Below are positions 35,669 to 43,832 of a DNA stretch of 64,000 nucleotides, one piece after another. The DNA is from Lachnospiraceae bacterium (lineage in GTDB: Bacteria; Bacillota; Clostridia; Lachnospirales; Lachnospiraceae), in NCBI GenBank assembly GCA_910576335.1, contig CAJTIU010000022.1, positions 23,765 to 87,764 on the forward strand. Direction: 5' to 3'. The notes beneath the pieces are model-generated. The model was not told the DNA's origin. It did not search any database and saw only the letters and a list, made by a program, of their open reading frames with translations. Both the position numbers and the translations under genes were made by a program. Positions within the stretch are counted from its first letter, which is position 1; each line of letters begins with the position of its first letter.

Positions 35669-36757
35669 ATGACGAAAAGAAGATTTTTACTGCCGCTTAT
35701 ACTTTTCCTGGTTTTTCTCATGACAGGATGCAAAGATAAAGACTCCGCCGGCAAGTGTCTCGGAGAACAGATTACGTCTATAAAAGAAAAAGATTCTGAA
35801 AAACTAGCTTTTCTTCTCGATAAAGGCATCCAGGAAAGTGATCGCAAATATACTCTCAAATTCCCCGAAGAATTAAAAGACACCTATCTCACATTTTTAC
35901 AGGAAGCATTACAGACTGTCAGATTCCAGGTATCAGAGGCAAAAAGAAATGGAAAAGATGAGTTCACTATACAGGTGCACTATACGCCAGTAGACATTTC
36001 ATCCACGACCATGGATGTAAGCGACGCCTTTGTATCTTCCCTGTCATCCTCTGATCTGAATGCAGAAGCCAGTTCTCTTCTTGAGAAGGCAAAAAAAGCG
36101 CTTAAGGAATCCCCCTGCTTCACAAAAAAGACCTATACGATTCTCACCGTAAATAAAACGGAAGACAGTTTTCAAGTCAGGGAAGAGGATCTGAAGAAGC
36201 TTCTGTCACGGGCAATCGACACATACATGGCACCCTATGACAGAATCTGTGAGCTTCTGGATGCCCGGGATTTTCTGACCGCCTACCTGGACGCGTCCTT
36301 TAAAGGAGACGTAACAAGATTTGCCCTGCATACAAAACAGACAGAAGCAGAAGCCCTCGCATGGTACGACAGCGAAGCATTTCTCCCCGCCGCAGACCTG
36401 TCCTCCGATCATCAGAAGCGCTATACCGCCGCAATGAAGGAACTGCTAAAGCAGTGTAAGTATTCCGTCGGAATCCCCAAAAAAGAAGATGGCGTCTATA
36501 ATTATACGGTTGATGTAACCGTAACACCAAACAAGAGCCTGAAAGACCTGCTTTCCGAATGGAAAAAGGGTACATACGACAGCGAGGACGATGTGAACCA
36601 GGCGCTGGTAGAACTGTTAGAAAAGTACGCGGCCGCACCCACTTACGGAAAAGAAACCGTTGTAACCATACAGCTTAACTCCGCCTCCCTAATGAACGCC
36701 GGACAGGACGGAGCCGAAATCACAAGACTGGCGCGTGAAATCCTGCCAATACCTTAA
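35669..36757 (+). CDS. Lipoprotein, DUF5105-like
   Basis: The product has about 362 residues. The start at 35669 (MTKRRFLLPLILFL) follows GGAGGAATTGG and gives a proper lipoprotein signal with lipobox LMTGC, so the mature protein would be anchored outside the membrane through Cys-20. The rest is charged and alpha/beta-rich, with repeating blocks ending in VTVTPNKS and VVTIQLNSA, in the manner of the DUF5105/DUF4854-type lipoproteins of Clostridia. No catalytic motif is visible. It stands alone; a 6-bp inverted repeat, AGGT(ATTATTAAA)ACCT, precedes the ribosome binding site. An R1 palindrome lies 11 bases past the stop. Confidence 0.8.
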   Translation: MTKRRFLLPLILFLVFLMTGCKDKDSAGKCLGEQITSIKEKDSEKLAFLLDKGIQESDRKYTLKFPEELKDTYLTFLQEALQTVRFQVSEAKRNGKDEFTIQVHYTPVDISSTTMDVSDAFVSSLSSSDLNAEASSLLEKAKKALKESPCFTKKTYTILTVNKTEDSFQVREEDLKKLLSRAIDTYMAPYDRICELLDARDFLTAYLDASFKGDVTRFALHTKQTEAEALAWYDSEAFLPAADLSSDHQKRYTAAMKELLKQCKYSVGIPKKEDGVYNYTVDVTVTPNKSLKDLLSEWKKGTYDSEDDVNQALVELLEKYAAAPTYGKETVVTIQLNSASLMNAGQDGAEITRLAREILPIP

Positions 36758-36768
36758 TCAGCCAATTT

Positions 36769-36800
36769 GGGACGGGGCATTTTTAAAAATGCCCCGTCCC
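36769..36800. repeat. R1 palindrome, copy 6, overlapping galT
   Basis: GGGACGGGGCATTTTT plus its reverse complement. It lies between convergent genes and overlaps the last codons of galT: the minus strand reads GTGHF and then TAA within the element. Confidence 0.9.
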
Positions 36801-38294
36801 CAACTTTTGAATGAACCTCATGAATGCCTCGCGTCCTTCTGGCGTGCACTTATACACGCCTGCGTCTTCGAGTACGTGGACAAATACATCCCCGACTTCT
36901 TTTTTCAGAATCTCCATTATGTTTTCTTTTGTGATGCTGTCATATTCTGGCAGGAACTGCTCTACCCAGTCAGCATGTTTTTCGATATCTGAATTGCTTC
37001 TGATGTCCTTCTTCTCAACTATATATTCTGCCAAAAGTTCAAGCTCTTTTTTTAGTCTTGACGGGAGTACGGCAAGGCCCATAACTTCGATCAGGCCTAT
37101 GTTCTCTTTTTTGATATGATGATACTGTGCATGGGGGTGGTATACGCCCAGGGGATGTTCTTCTGTGGTAATGTTGTTGCGCAGTGTCAGATCCAGCTCA
37201 TAGGTGTCGCCGGTTTTCCTTGCAATCGGCGTGATGGTGTTATGGGGTTCACCGTCTGTCTCTGCAAAAACGAAGACCTCCTCATCGGTGTAAGTCCGCC
37301 ATTGATTCAGTACGTGCTCTGCCAGGTCGATCAGCCGCTTTTCATCCTTGTGACGGATACGGAGTACGGAAAGGGGCCATTTTACGATGCCTGCCTCTAC
37401 ATCCTCGTATCCTGGAATTGTTACGGTCTTCTCAATCGGAGCCTTTGCCATAGCGAAGGTATAGTGTCCTCCCTGGAAATGATCATGACTCAGGATGGAG
37501 CCTCCTACAATCGGAAGATCTGCATTGGAGCCCAGGAAGTAGTGCGGGAACAGTTTAACAAAGTCAAACAGTTTCGTAAATGCCGCCCGGTCGATTTTCA
37601 TGGGCGTATGCTGTCCGTTGAATACGATGCAGTGCTCATTATAGTATACATACGGTGAGTACTGGAAACCCCATGCGCTGTCATTAATTGTGACGGGGAT
37701 AATTCGGTGGTTCTCTCTTGCCGGGTGGTCTGCACGTCCGGCATAGCCTTCATTTTCCATACAGAGCTGGCACTTCGGATAGCTTCCTGCCTTTGCATTT
37801 TTTGCGGCGGCAATTGCTTTTGGATCCTTTTCTGGTTTGGAGAGATTCACCGTGATGTCAATTTCTCCGTATGGGGACGCAATCTTCCATTTCATGTCCT
37901 TTTTTACACGATAGCGGCGGATATAGTCGCTGTCCTGGCTGAATTTGTAGTAATAGCGGGTGGCGTCCTCCGGTGATTTTTCATACTGTCTGTTAAATTC
38001 TTCGTGAACCTGTGCCGGGCGGGGCAGCAGACAGTTCATAAGCTTTGTGTCAAATAAGTCACGGTATACGATGCTGTCGGTAATAAGCCCGCGCGTGACA
38101 GCTTCATCCAGGAGATCCTTAAGGATCAGCTCCAGCTCTTCTGTTACGGAAGAAGTATCAAGATCTATGTCTTCATAGTTATCCTCATGAAAAATTTCAA
38201 GGAGAAGATTCGTTGTGTAAATACGCTCGGATTCCGGTGTAAGCCCTGTCTGAATACCATATTCTACCAGTTTTTTTATATTTTCATATAACAT
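36783..38294 (-). CDS. galT: UDP-glucose:hexose-1-phosphate uridylyltransferase (GalT class II)
   Basis: The product has about 503 residues. The ATG at 38294 has GAGGAGG 7 bases upstream; an ATG two codons earlier has almost no spacing. It transfers UMP from UDP-glucose to galactose-1-phosphate in the Leloir pathway. The class II (Firmicutes) form is shown by length and by CQLCMENEGYAGR, NGQHTPMKIDR, SILSHDHFQGGHYTFAM and YHPHAQYHHIKKENIG. It follows galK after 14 bases. The last residues, ending GTGHF, are encoded by an R1 palindrome. Confidence 0.94.
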   Translation of the reverse strand: MLYENIKKLVEYGIQTGLTPESERIYTTNLLLEIFHEDNYEDIDLDTSSVTEELELILKDLLDEAVTRGLITDSIVYRDLFDTKLMNCLLPRPAQVHEEFNRQYEKSPEDATRYYYKFSQDSDYIRRYRVKKDMKWKIASPYGEIDITVNLSKPEKDPKAIAAAKNAKAGSYPKCQLCMENEGYAGRADHPARENHRIIPVTINDSAWGFQYSPYVYYNEHCIVFNGQHTPMKIDRAAFTKLFDFVKLFPHYFLGSNADLPIVGGSILSHDHFQGGHYTFAMAKAPIEKTVTIPGYEDVEAGIVKWPLSVLRIRHKDEKRLIDLAEHVLNQWRTYTDEEVFVFAETDGEPHNTITPIARKTGDTYELDLTLRNNITTEEHPLGVYHPHAQYHHIKKENIGLIEVMGLAVLPSRLKKELELLAEYIVEKKDIRSNSDIEKHADWVEQFLPEYDSITKENIMEILKKEVGDVFVHVLEDAGVYKCTPEGREAFMRFIQKLGTGHF

Positions 38295-38308
38295 ATTCAT
38301 ACCTCCTC

Positions 38309-39478
38309 TTAGCCCAGTCTCCGCGCGCCATCGCCGATGTCTACAACGTAGAATTCAGCCTCATGGCCGACCTTGTCAAAATATGCCTTTCCGATTTCCT
38401 GAACAAAGGTATCCACAGCATCATTTTTTACGATGCTGACCGTACACCCGCCGAAACCGCCGCCTGTAATACGGGATCCGATCACGCCCTCTGTCTTCCA
38501 CGCAAGCTCCACAAGAATATCAATTTCCTTACAGGATACTTCATAATCGTCTCTTAAGGAAATGTGGGAAGCGTTCATCAGCTGCCCGAACAGGGTAATG
38601 TCATTCTTTTCCAGAGCCCTGGCCGCACGGATGGTTCTCTGATTTTCATATACGGCATGGTGTGCCCGCTTCTGCCTTACCGGATCCTTGATGGCATCTT
38701 TATGCTCCTCAAACTGCTCCTCAGTCAGCTCGCCGAGAGCCTTGATATCCGTGACAGCCTTAAGTTCCTTAAGTGCAGTCTCACATTCATTTCTCCTGTC
38801 ATTGTAGGCAGAGTCAACCAGGCTGTGCTTTACCTTGCTGTTCGTGATTACGATTCTGGCATCTGGAAGCTTTACTGGGGCATACTCATAATGAAGGTCA
38901 TTCGTATCCAGGAAGATCGCATGATCCTTCTTGCCCATGGCGCTTGCAAACTGATCCATAATTCCGCAGTTGCATCCATTAAAATTATTCTCCGCGTCCT
39001 GCCCAATCAGTGCGATATCAATCATGGATGCCTCTGCAAAACCATAGATGTCCTTAAGGATTACACCAGTAAGTACCTCCAGTGAAGCTGAGGAAGAAAG
39101 TCCGGAGCCGTTGGGGATATCTCCGTAAATGGCAATATCAAAGCCATGGCCTAACTTCATGCCGCGTTTCTCAAATGCCCAGATCACGCCCTTTGGATAA
39201 TTGGTCCAGGCAGCAGCCTGATTAGGAATCAGTTCATCAAGGCTTGTCTCTACAATACCGAAGGAATCAAAGTTCATAGAGTAAAAACGAAGGACTCGGT
39301 CCCCGCGGCTTCTTACGACTGCATAGGTTCCAAGTGTCAGTGCACATGGAAATACATGACCTCCATTGTAATCTGTATGCTCGCCGATCAGATTCACACG
39401 GCCCGGTGCAAAATAGGTTCGCAGCTCTCCATCTTCCCCGTAGAGTTCTTTAAATTTCTGCAATAACTTTTCTAACAT
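38309..39478 (-). CDS. galK: Galactokinase
   Basis: The product has 389 residues. It phosphorylates galactose with ATP. GHMP-kinase motifs are complete: the galactokinase signature GRVNLIGEHTDYNGG (about residues 27-41), the ATP-binding PNGSGLSSSASLEV (about 122) and the C-terminal GSRITGGGFGGCTVS. AGGAGA is 8 bases before the ATG. It leads the galK-galT operon, transcribed from an AT-rich region that carries a probable AraC-type operator, and it faces an AraC-family gene. Substrate would come from the alpha-galactosidase at 22839. No galE or galM gene lies in the window. Confidence 0.95.
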   Translation of the reverse strand: MLEKLLQKFKELYGEDGELRTYFAPGRVNLIGEHTDYNGGHVFPCALTLGTYAVVRSRGDRVLRFYSMNFDSFGIVETSLDELIPNQAAAWTNYPKGVIWAFEKRGMKLGHGFDIAIYGDIPNGSGLSSSASLEVLTGVILKDIYGFAEASMIDIALIGQDAENNFNGCNCGIMDQFASAMGKKDHAIFLDTNDLHYEYAPVKLPDARIVITNSKVKHSLVDSAYNDRRNECETALKELKAVTDIKALGELTEEQFEEHKDAIKDPVRQKRAHHAVYENQRTIRAARALEKNDITLFGQLMNASHISLRDDYEVSCKEIDILVELAWKTEGVIGSRITGGGFGGCTVSIVKNDAVDTFVQEIGKAYFDKVGHEAEFYVVDIGDGARRLG

Positions 39479-39538
39479 TTTGCCATTCTCCTGTCTTTTT
39501 CATATTTTTCCTTGCGGAAATCTCTGCGTTGCTTTATG

Positions 39539-39604
39539 ATTATAATAATAATGAGAAATTGTAGAAATAGCAATAAGAATATTACACATTATTATAAGAA
39601 TATT
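39539..39604 (-). promoter_or_regulatory. galKT promoter with paired AraC-type operator half-sites
   Basis: On the minus strand a TATAAT box (39544-39539) lies 60 bases before galK, with a poor -35 (TTTCTA at 17-bp spacing), as expected of an activator-dependent promoter. Upstream of it ATAAGAATATT occurs twice in direct orientation, at 39573-39583 and 39594-39604, exactly 21 bp apart. Two half-sites on the same face of the helix are the usual target of an AraC-family dimer. Confidence 0.6.
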
Positions 39605-39609
39605 GAGGG

Positions 39610-39745
39610 TGTGTTACTGTTCACTCCGTTCACAGTAACATTCGCAAAATCCATTTAAAATTCGCTTCGCGAATGGGATTTGCTCACACCTGAATCATTT
39701 TCTTACGGACTGCAGTAAATGCAAAGTCCTGTGTAAACAGTAATG
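39610..39745. repeat. R2 dispersed hairpin repeat, copy 3
   Basis: Full-length copy, matching the reverse complement of 22515-22651. Hairpins: TGTTACTGT/ACAGTAACA at the left, GCAAATCCCATTCGCG-like arms in the middle and GGACTGCAGT..AAAGTCC at the right. It occupies most of the galK-araC intergenic region beyond the operator. Confidence 0.85.
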
Positions 39746-39761
39746 AGGGTATACCGGGAAT

Positions 39762-40670
39762 ATGGATGGCAGGAAAATGCAGATAACTATTACAAAAAAC
39801 CAAAAAGAGATAAAAGAACACGGAAATTACGGTTTTCCGGTGGGAGTCAATTTAGAGGCAATTGAGGCATACGAGCAGGGGGCATTTCTATGGCACTGGC
39901 ATCCTGAGATTGAACTTACCCGGATCATGTCCGGACAGCTTGAGTATCACGTTAATAATAAGAAATATATTCTGGCAGAAGGGGAAGGTATGTTCGGCAA
40001 CAGCAATACCCTCCATGCGGGATATATGATCTCAGGCCAGGCATGCACCTACCTCTCCGTCACCTTTCACCCAAGGTTCCTGTACGGGTATGAAAACAGC
40101 ATTCTTCAGACAAAGTATGTGGACTTCATCACCTCTAATGACGCATGGCATTCCCTGAAGCTTGAAAAAGAAACAGGCTGGCATCAAAAGGTACTCCATA
40201 TCATGCAGGAGATCTACAGACTTTCCCTGGATCCGCCCCTGGATTATGAATTAGAAGTACATATGATGCTGATGAAGATATGGAAAAAATTCTACCAGTA
40301 TTATCATACACTGCCCGAAAAAGAACAAAAGCCCCAAAGACACCTAGAACGGCTGCGGGAGATTATCTTCTATGTGCAGGAAAACTACCAACAGGAAATC
40401 ACTTTGGACGATGTGGCACGGCATGTGAACATTTGCAAAAGTGAATGCTGCCGTTTTTTCAAAAAACATATGGGAATGACAATCTTTGAGTATGTCATGT
40501 TCCTACGGATACAAAGAAGCCTCCCCCTTCTGCGGGACGGTGAAAGCGTAACAAAGACGGCAGGCATGGTTGGATTCTCAAGTCCTGCATATTATGGACA
40601 AATCTTCAAACGATATATGAAATGCACACCGGGAGAGTACCGAACAAGGCTAGGGACTTTCACCCATTAG
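39762..40670 (+). CDS. AraC-family regulator, probable activator of galKT
   Basis: The product has up to 302 residues; the ATG at 39777 is an alternative start, and neither start has a strong ribosome binding site. A cupin sensor domain (LWHWHPEIELTRI, GEGMFGNSNTLHAG) is followed by the helix-turn-helix pair ITLDDVARHVNICKSECCRFF and VTKTAGMVGFSSPAYYGQIF with the terminal CTPGEYR. It is divergent from galK with two direct 11-bp half-sites in between, so it is the natural candidate for galactose-responsive control of galK-galT. The ligand is unknown. Confidence 0.88.
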   Translation: MDGRKMQITITKNQKEIKEHGNYGFPVGVNLEAIEAYEQGAFLWHWHPEIELTRIMSGQLEYHVNNKKYILAEGEGMFGNSNTLHAGYMISGQACTYLSVTFHPRFLYGYENSILQTKYVDFITSNDAWHSLKLEKETGWHQKVLHIMQEIYRLSLDPPLDYELEVHMMLMKIWKKFYQYYHTLPEKEQKPQRHLERLREIIFYVQENYQQEITLDDVARHVNICKSECCRFFKKHMGMTIFEYVMFLRIQRSLPLLRDGESVTKTAGMVGFSSPAYYGQIFKRYMKCTPGEYRTRLGTFTH

Positions 40671-40674
40671 AAAC

Positions 40675-40692
40675 GTGCGCCGCAAGGCGCAC
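40675..40692 (+). terminator. Hairpin after araC
   Basis: GTGCGCC, loop GCAA, GGCGCAC; 7-bp GC stem starting 4 bases past the araC stop. No T-run follows, so it may protect the 3' end or act with a factor. Confidence 0.45.
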
Positions 40693-40702
40693 CATAAAAA
40701 AA

Positions 40703-40725
40703 CAGTGCAGCCCCCGGCTGCACTG
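40703..40725 (-). terminator. Intrinsic terminator of the 40741-40974 gene
   Basis: CAGTGCAGCC/GGCTGCACTG, a 10-bp stem with a 3-base loop. On the minus strand it is followed by seven T residues, 15 bases past the stop codon. It is a good rho-independent terminator. Confidence 0.85.
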
Positions 40726-40740
40726 AGTATCACATCATTC

Positions 40741-40974
40741 TTAACCGTTTATCATAAATGTAACCAGTCTGTCGATATCCTCTTTCTCATGTGCCACTAA
40801 TTCCAACTCCGGAATCTCGCCGTTGGAAAAGATATTTGCCAAGGAAACATACTGTGACAGCTTGGATTTCAAGTTCAGCCTGTCTCCTTCTCCTGTTACC
40901 AGCTCCACCTTTCCCTTGCACTGATCAATCACCTTGAAAAACTTTTCAATATCTGTAATATTCTGCACCTTCAT
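40741..40974 (-). CDS. Conserved small hypothetical protein (77 aa)
   Basis: The product starts MKVQNITDIEKFFKVIDQC and includes VELVTGEGDRLNLKSKLSQY. It is soluble, acidic and probably alpha/beta with no catalytic motif. AAAGGAGAG precedes the ATG and a strong terminator follows, so it is a genuine monocistronic gene. Similar proteins are, as I recall, widespread in Lachnospiraceae without known function. Confidence 0.75.
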   Translation of the reverse strand: MKVQNITDIEKFFKVIDQCKGKVELVTGEGDRLNLKSKLSQYVSLANIFSNGEIPELELVAHEKEDIDRLVTFMING

Positions 40975-41182
40975 TCCAGTACTCTCCTTTCTCTGCCTAT
41001 AGCATCCACACAGGCTGCTCTGCGAACTTCAACTATAAAATCTATACCCTCCGAAAATGCAAGAGGAGTAAAGCCGCCTTTGGCTCTATGGTTTCCCATA
41101 GAAGAAGTATATCACACATTTTCTTGTCGTACAATCATAAAAATTGCACCTTTATTCCAGTACTTTCCTTCAATATTTATAT

Positions 41183-41237
41183 TGTGATGAAAAGAACATG
41201 CAAGGGGATTTATTCCTGTTCTGTTCTTTTCATCACA
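41183..41237. repeat. 16-bp inverted repeat upstream of truncated araC
   Basis: TGTGATGAAAAGAACA (41183-41198) and TGTTCTTTTCATCACA (41222-41237) are perfectly complementary, 23 bases apart. It may be an operator, a terminator of unknown polarity or a transposable-element scar. The rest of the 346-base gap 40975-41320 holds nothing else I can support. Confidence 0.6.
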
Positions 41238-41320
41238 GCCATATTTTTGGAAAATGAAGATATCTTACAAGAAATCAACAAACATTTTGAGTATAATATA
41301 GGATGCCAGGAGGTGCTACC

Positions 41321-41938
41321 ATGCAAAAAGAAATACGGACAGTCTGCTATGATGACGATTTACAGCTTGAAGCATATCGTTTTGAGGGAATTGTACAGCC
41401 ATTCCCGAATCACTTTCATGACTACTATGTGATTGGCTTTATAGAAGCAGGGACACGCTGCTTATCCTGCAAAAATAAAGAATACACGATAGGTTACGGA
41501 AATACCCTTTTGTTTAATCCAAACGATAACCACAGTTGTGTCCAATGTGACGGCGGAACGCTTGATTACAGAGGCTTGAATATTCCAAAAGAAACAATGT
41601 TGTCATTAGCAGAAGAAATAACAGGACAAAGAGTATTGCTTGGTTTTTCGGAAAATGTCATTAAAAATGATGAACTGAATTTTTATCTCCATTCTTTGCA
41701 TCAGGTAATTATGGATGGTGGGGCAGAGTTTGAGAAGGAAGAAATGCTCCTTATTTCATTGCTTATCGAGCAATACGGACAGCCCTTTGAAAATTGTATT
41801 CTAGAGTGCAGCGAAGAAATAGAAAGTGCCTGCATATTTATGTCAGAACATTTTGCAGAGCATATCACATTGGAAAACCTCTGTAAATGCAACGGTCTTA
41901 GTAAATCAACATTGCTCCGTGCGTTTGAGAATAAATAG
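41321..41938 (+). pseudogene. AraC-family regulator, truncated in its DNA-binding domain
   Basis: The product has about 205 residues from the ATG at 41321 (AGGAGG 7 bases upstream). The N-terminal AraC sensor is complete (PFPNHFHDYYVIGFIEAG, NTLLFNPNDNHSC). The C-terminal domain begins normally (HITLENLCKCNGLSKSTLLRAF) but stops at AFENK, so the second helix-turn-helix is missing. It cannot bind as a normal AraC dimer. The break lies next to the remains of the convergent small gene at 41976, pointing to a deletion junction. Expression as a truncated sensor remains possible. Confidence 0.75.
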
Positions 41939-41975
41939 AAAATACTATCCTCTGATACATTCCCCAAAGAATTTT

Positions 41976-42164
41976 TTAAAAAAATATCCGATTGACGCCA
42001 AGTAACCTGCAATAACAGAATTGCTGAATATGGCCTGCTGCAAATCCAAAGCTCCCCAACGCCATTGTAACGCCCATCATGATTGCCGCCTGGTCATCCT
42101 CTGAAACCTTACTGCCAAAGTAATCATCCTCCTCGGATGGTTCGGACAGTAGAGTCTTTCCCAT
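41976..42164 (-). CDS. Small hypothetical protein, possibly damaged
   Basis: The product has 62 residues starting MGKTLLSEPSEEDDYF, followed by a small-residue hydrophobic stretch AAIMMGVTMALGSFGFAAG. The first 44 residues look protein-like and begin 10 bases after the immunity permease. The remaining part looks better in the neighbouring frame, where it would read VIAGYLASIGYFFKKFFG. A one-base change near 42025 is therefore likely. I cannot name it. A bacteriocin precursor was considered because of the adjacent transporter, but there is no typical leader or Cys/Ser/Thr pattern. Confidence 0.4.
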   Translation of the reverse strand: MGKTLLSEPSEEDDYFGSKVSEDDQAAIMMGVTMALGSFGFAAGHIQQFCYCRLLGVNRIFF

Positions 42165-42173
42165 TTTGAGTAT

Positions 42174-42902
42174 CTACTGATCCTGATTTTTGAAAGAAAT
42201 AATAACTCCCATAAAGCCAGCTAATCCGCACAGAAATATTGATACAAAGCATATCCAATAATAGTATGTACCAAATCCAGCTATGCCCGAAATAGATACT
42301 GCTGTCCAAGGGCATACACAAGCCGGCAATATCAGTTCTTCTGAAACTTGCAGTCCTGCCGCCTGCAATACTGCACTTCCCAATGTGGCAAGCATGGAAG
42401 GATAAAACAATGCCTGCTGTTTCACACATATCAAAAGAATAGGAATCCCCACAATAAAAGAGAAGAAATTGCTCTGGGTAAATAAAAATAAAGCATACCC
42501 CATATTCCCTGTTGTAAATTCAATGGGAAAAAGAGCATAACAGCCTGCTATCGCTATCACTTCAAACAAACAAAATGATATTAAATACCACAAAAACCAC
42601 ACAACTAATTTAGCTGTCAGGAATTTTCCTCTCGATACGGAAGCTGTCAGGATATTCCGTATTGTTCTGTCCTGATATTCCCTTTGCATACTCGAAGTGA
42701 TTACAAATCCATTTACAATAGGTAATACGAGGGTATTTAACATGAGTAAGCTCATCAGCCATTCCATATATTCTTTCTCTGGGTCAATAATCAAACAATT
42801 CCATATCATAAAAAGCGGAATCGTAACAATGATCAAAGTTCCCATCCATGCCATTTTATTCCTGCGGAATTTTATAATTTCAGAGCAAACTGCATTATGC
42901 AA
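42174..42902 (-). CDS. ABC-2 permease of lantibiotic-immunity type (LanE/G-like)
   Basis: The product has about 242 residues and six membrane helices. I prefer the TTG at 42902, with AGGAGG 8 bases ahead; a GTG three codons earlier is in frame but has no site. The N-terminus CSEIIKFRRNKMAWMG and the following SSMQREYQDRTIRNILTASVSRGKF are typical of the permease subunits of the BcrAB/LanFEG exporters, which expel bacteriocins from the membrane. It overlaps the ATPase gene upstream by 8 bases. Only one permease gene remains; LanFEG systems normally have two. Confidence 0.8.
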   Translation of the reverse strand: MHNAVCSEIIKFRRNKMAWMGTLIIVTIPLFMIWNCLIIDPEKEYMEWLMSLLMLNTLVLPIVNGFVITSSMQREYQDRTIRNILTASVSRGKFLTAKLVVWFLWYLISFCLFEVIAIAGCYALFPIEFTTGNMGYALFLFTQSNFFSFIVGIPILLICVKQQALFYPSMLATLGSAVLQAAGLQVSEELILPACVCPWTAVSISGIAGFGTYYYWICFVSIFLCGLAGFMGVIISFKNQDQ

Positions 42903-43824
42903 TGCCGGCACCTCCTGTCAATTCCTTAAAATAAGCTTCCAGACTGTTTTGGCACTTAGAAATCTCAGCTACTGCAAAACCAGCAGCAAAGAGTCTGCTG
43001 TTTAATTCCAAAGTACCGTATTTCAAATCATAAATCTCTATGACAGATGCTTCTGGTCTCGTAATCTTTTCAATTGAAAGATCATTTTTCAAGTACTCAT
43101 TTACCTGTTCTGGTTCTTTCACAACCAAACGGATATACGAATGTTCATTTTCCTTTAGCTGCCAATAAGAGCATTCTTCAAGCATACTGCCCTCATGGAT
43201 AATTCCAACCCAGTCCACCATCTGCTCCATCTCTGAAAGCTGATGGCTGGATATTAAAATGGTTTTTCCATATTCATGGCTTAACTTCCGTATAAGTGTC
43301 CGCATCTCTGCTATGCCAATAGGGTCAAGCCCATTTGTCGGCTCGTCTAAAATAAGCAGTTCAGGGTCATTTAAGATTGCATTGGCAATTGCCAGCCGCT
43401 GTTTCATTCCTAATGAATACTTTGAAAATATCTTCTTATCCTGATACGGAAGTCCTACGACACCGAGTGCATTGCGTATCTTATTTCTATCCACTTTTCC
43501 CCTTAATCTTGAAAAAACTGAGAGGTTTTCTACCGCTGTCAAATTTGAATAAAAGCCGGGGGATTCAATCGTACTTCCAATACGTGCATAAATCCCACTC
43601 TGATAATCTGCCATCTCCTGATTGAATAATGTCACAGATCCGGAATCTTTTTTCACCAGTCCAAGCACCATTTTCATAATTGTAGTTTTACCAGCTCCAT
43701 TCCTGCCCAACAGTCCATATATCTGTCCTTTCGGAACGTGCATGGATACATTCTGGACAACAGAACGACCCTCATATTTTTTGCATAACTCAAAAGTCTG
43801 TAACGTATATTCCAATCCTGTCAC
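42895..43824 (-). CDS. ABC transporter ATPase, bacteriocin-immunity type
   Basis: The product has 309 residues (GTG start at 43824; a TTG three codons later is an alternative). Walker A GLLGRNGAGKTT, signature YSLGMKQRLAIANAIL and Walker B LLILDEPTNGLDP are intact, with the H-loop in ISSHQLSEM. The C-terminal extension of about 90 residues is common in the BcrA/LanF group. It powers the permease encoded just downstream. The neighbouring two-component system at 44177-45942 is the likely regulator, since such pairs often sense the same peptide. Confidence 0.88.
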   Translation of the reverse strand: MTGLEYTLQTFELCKKYEGRSVVQNVSMHVPKGQIYGLLGRNGAGKTTIMKMVLGLVKKDSGSVTLFNQEMADYQSGIYARIGSTIESPGFYSNLTAVENLSVFSRLRGKVDRNKIRNALGVVGLPYQDKKIFSKYSLGMKQRLAIANAILNDPELLILDEPTNGLDPIGIAEMRTLIRKLSHEYGKTILISSHQLSEMEQMVDWVGIIHEGSMLEECSYWQLKENEHSYIRLVVKEPEQVNEYLKNDLSIEKITRPEASVIEIYDLKYGTLELNSRLFAAGFAVAEISKCQNSLEAYFKELTGGAGIA

Positions 43825-43832
43825 CTGCCTTC

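Noticed and set aside
41976..42164. Lantibiotic or other bacteriocin precursor next to the immunity transporter
   Set aside because: There is no recognised leader motif, only two cysteines near a probable frameshift, and no modification enzymes nearby.
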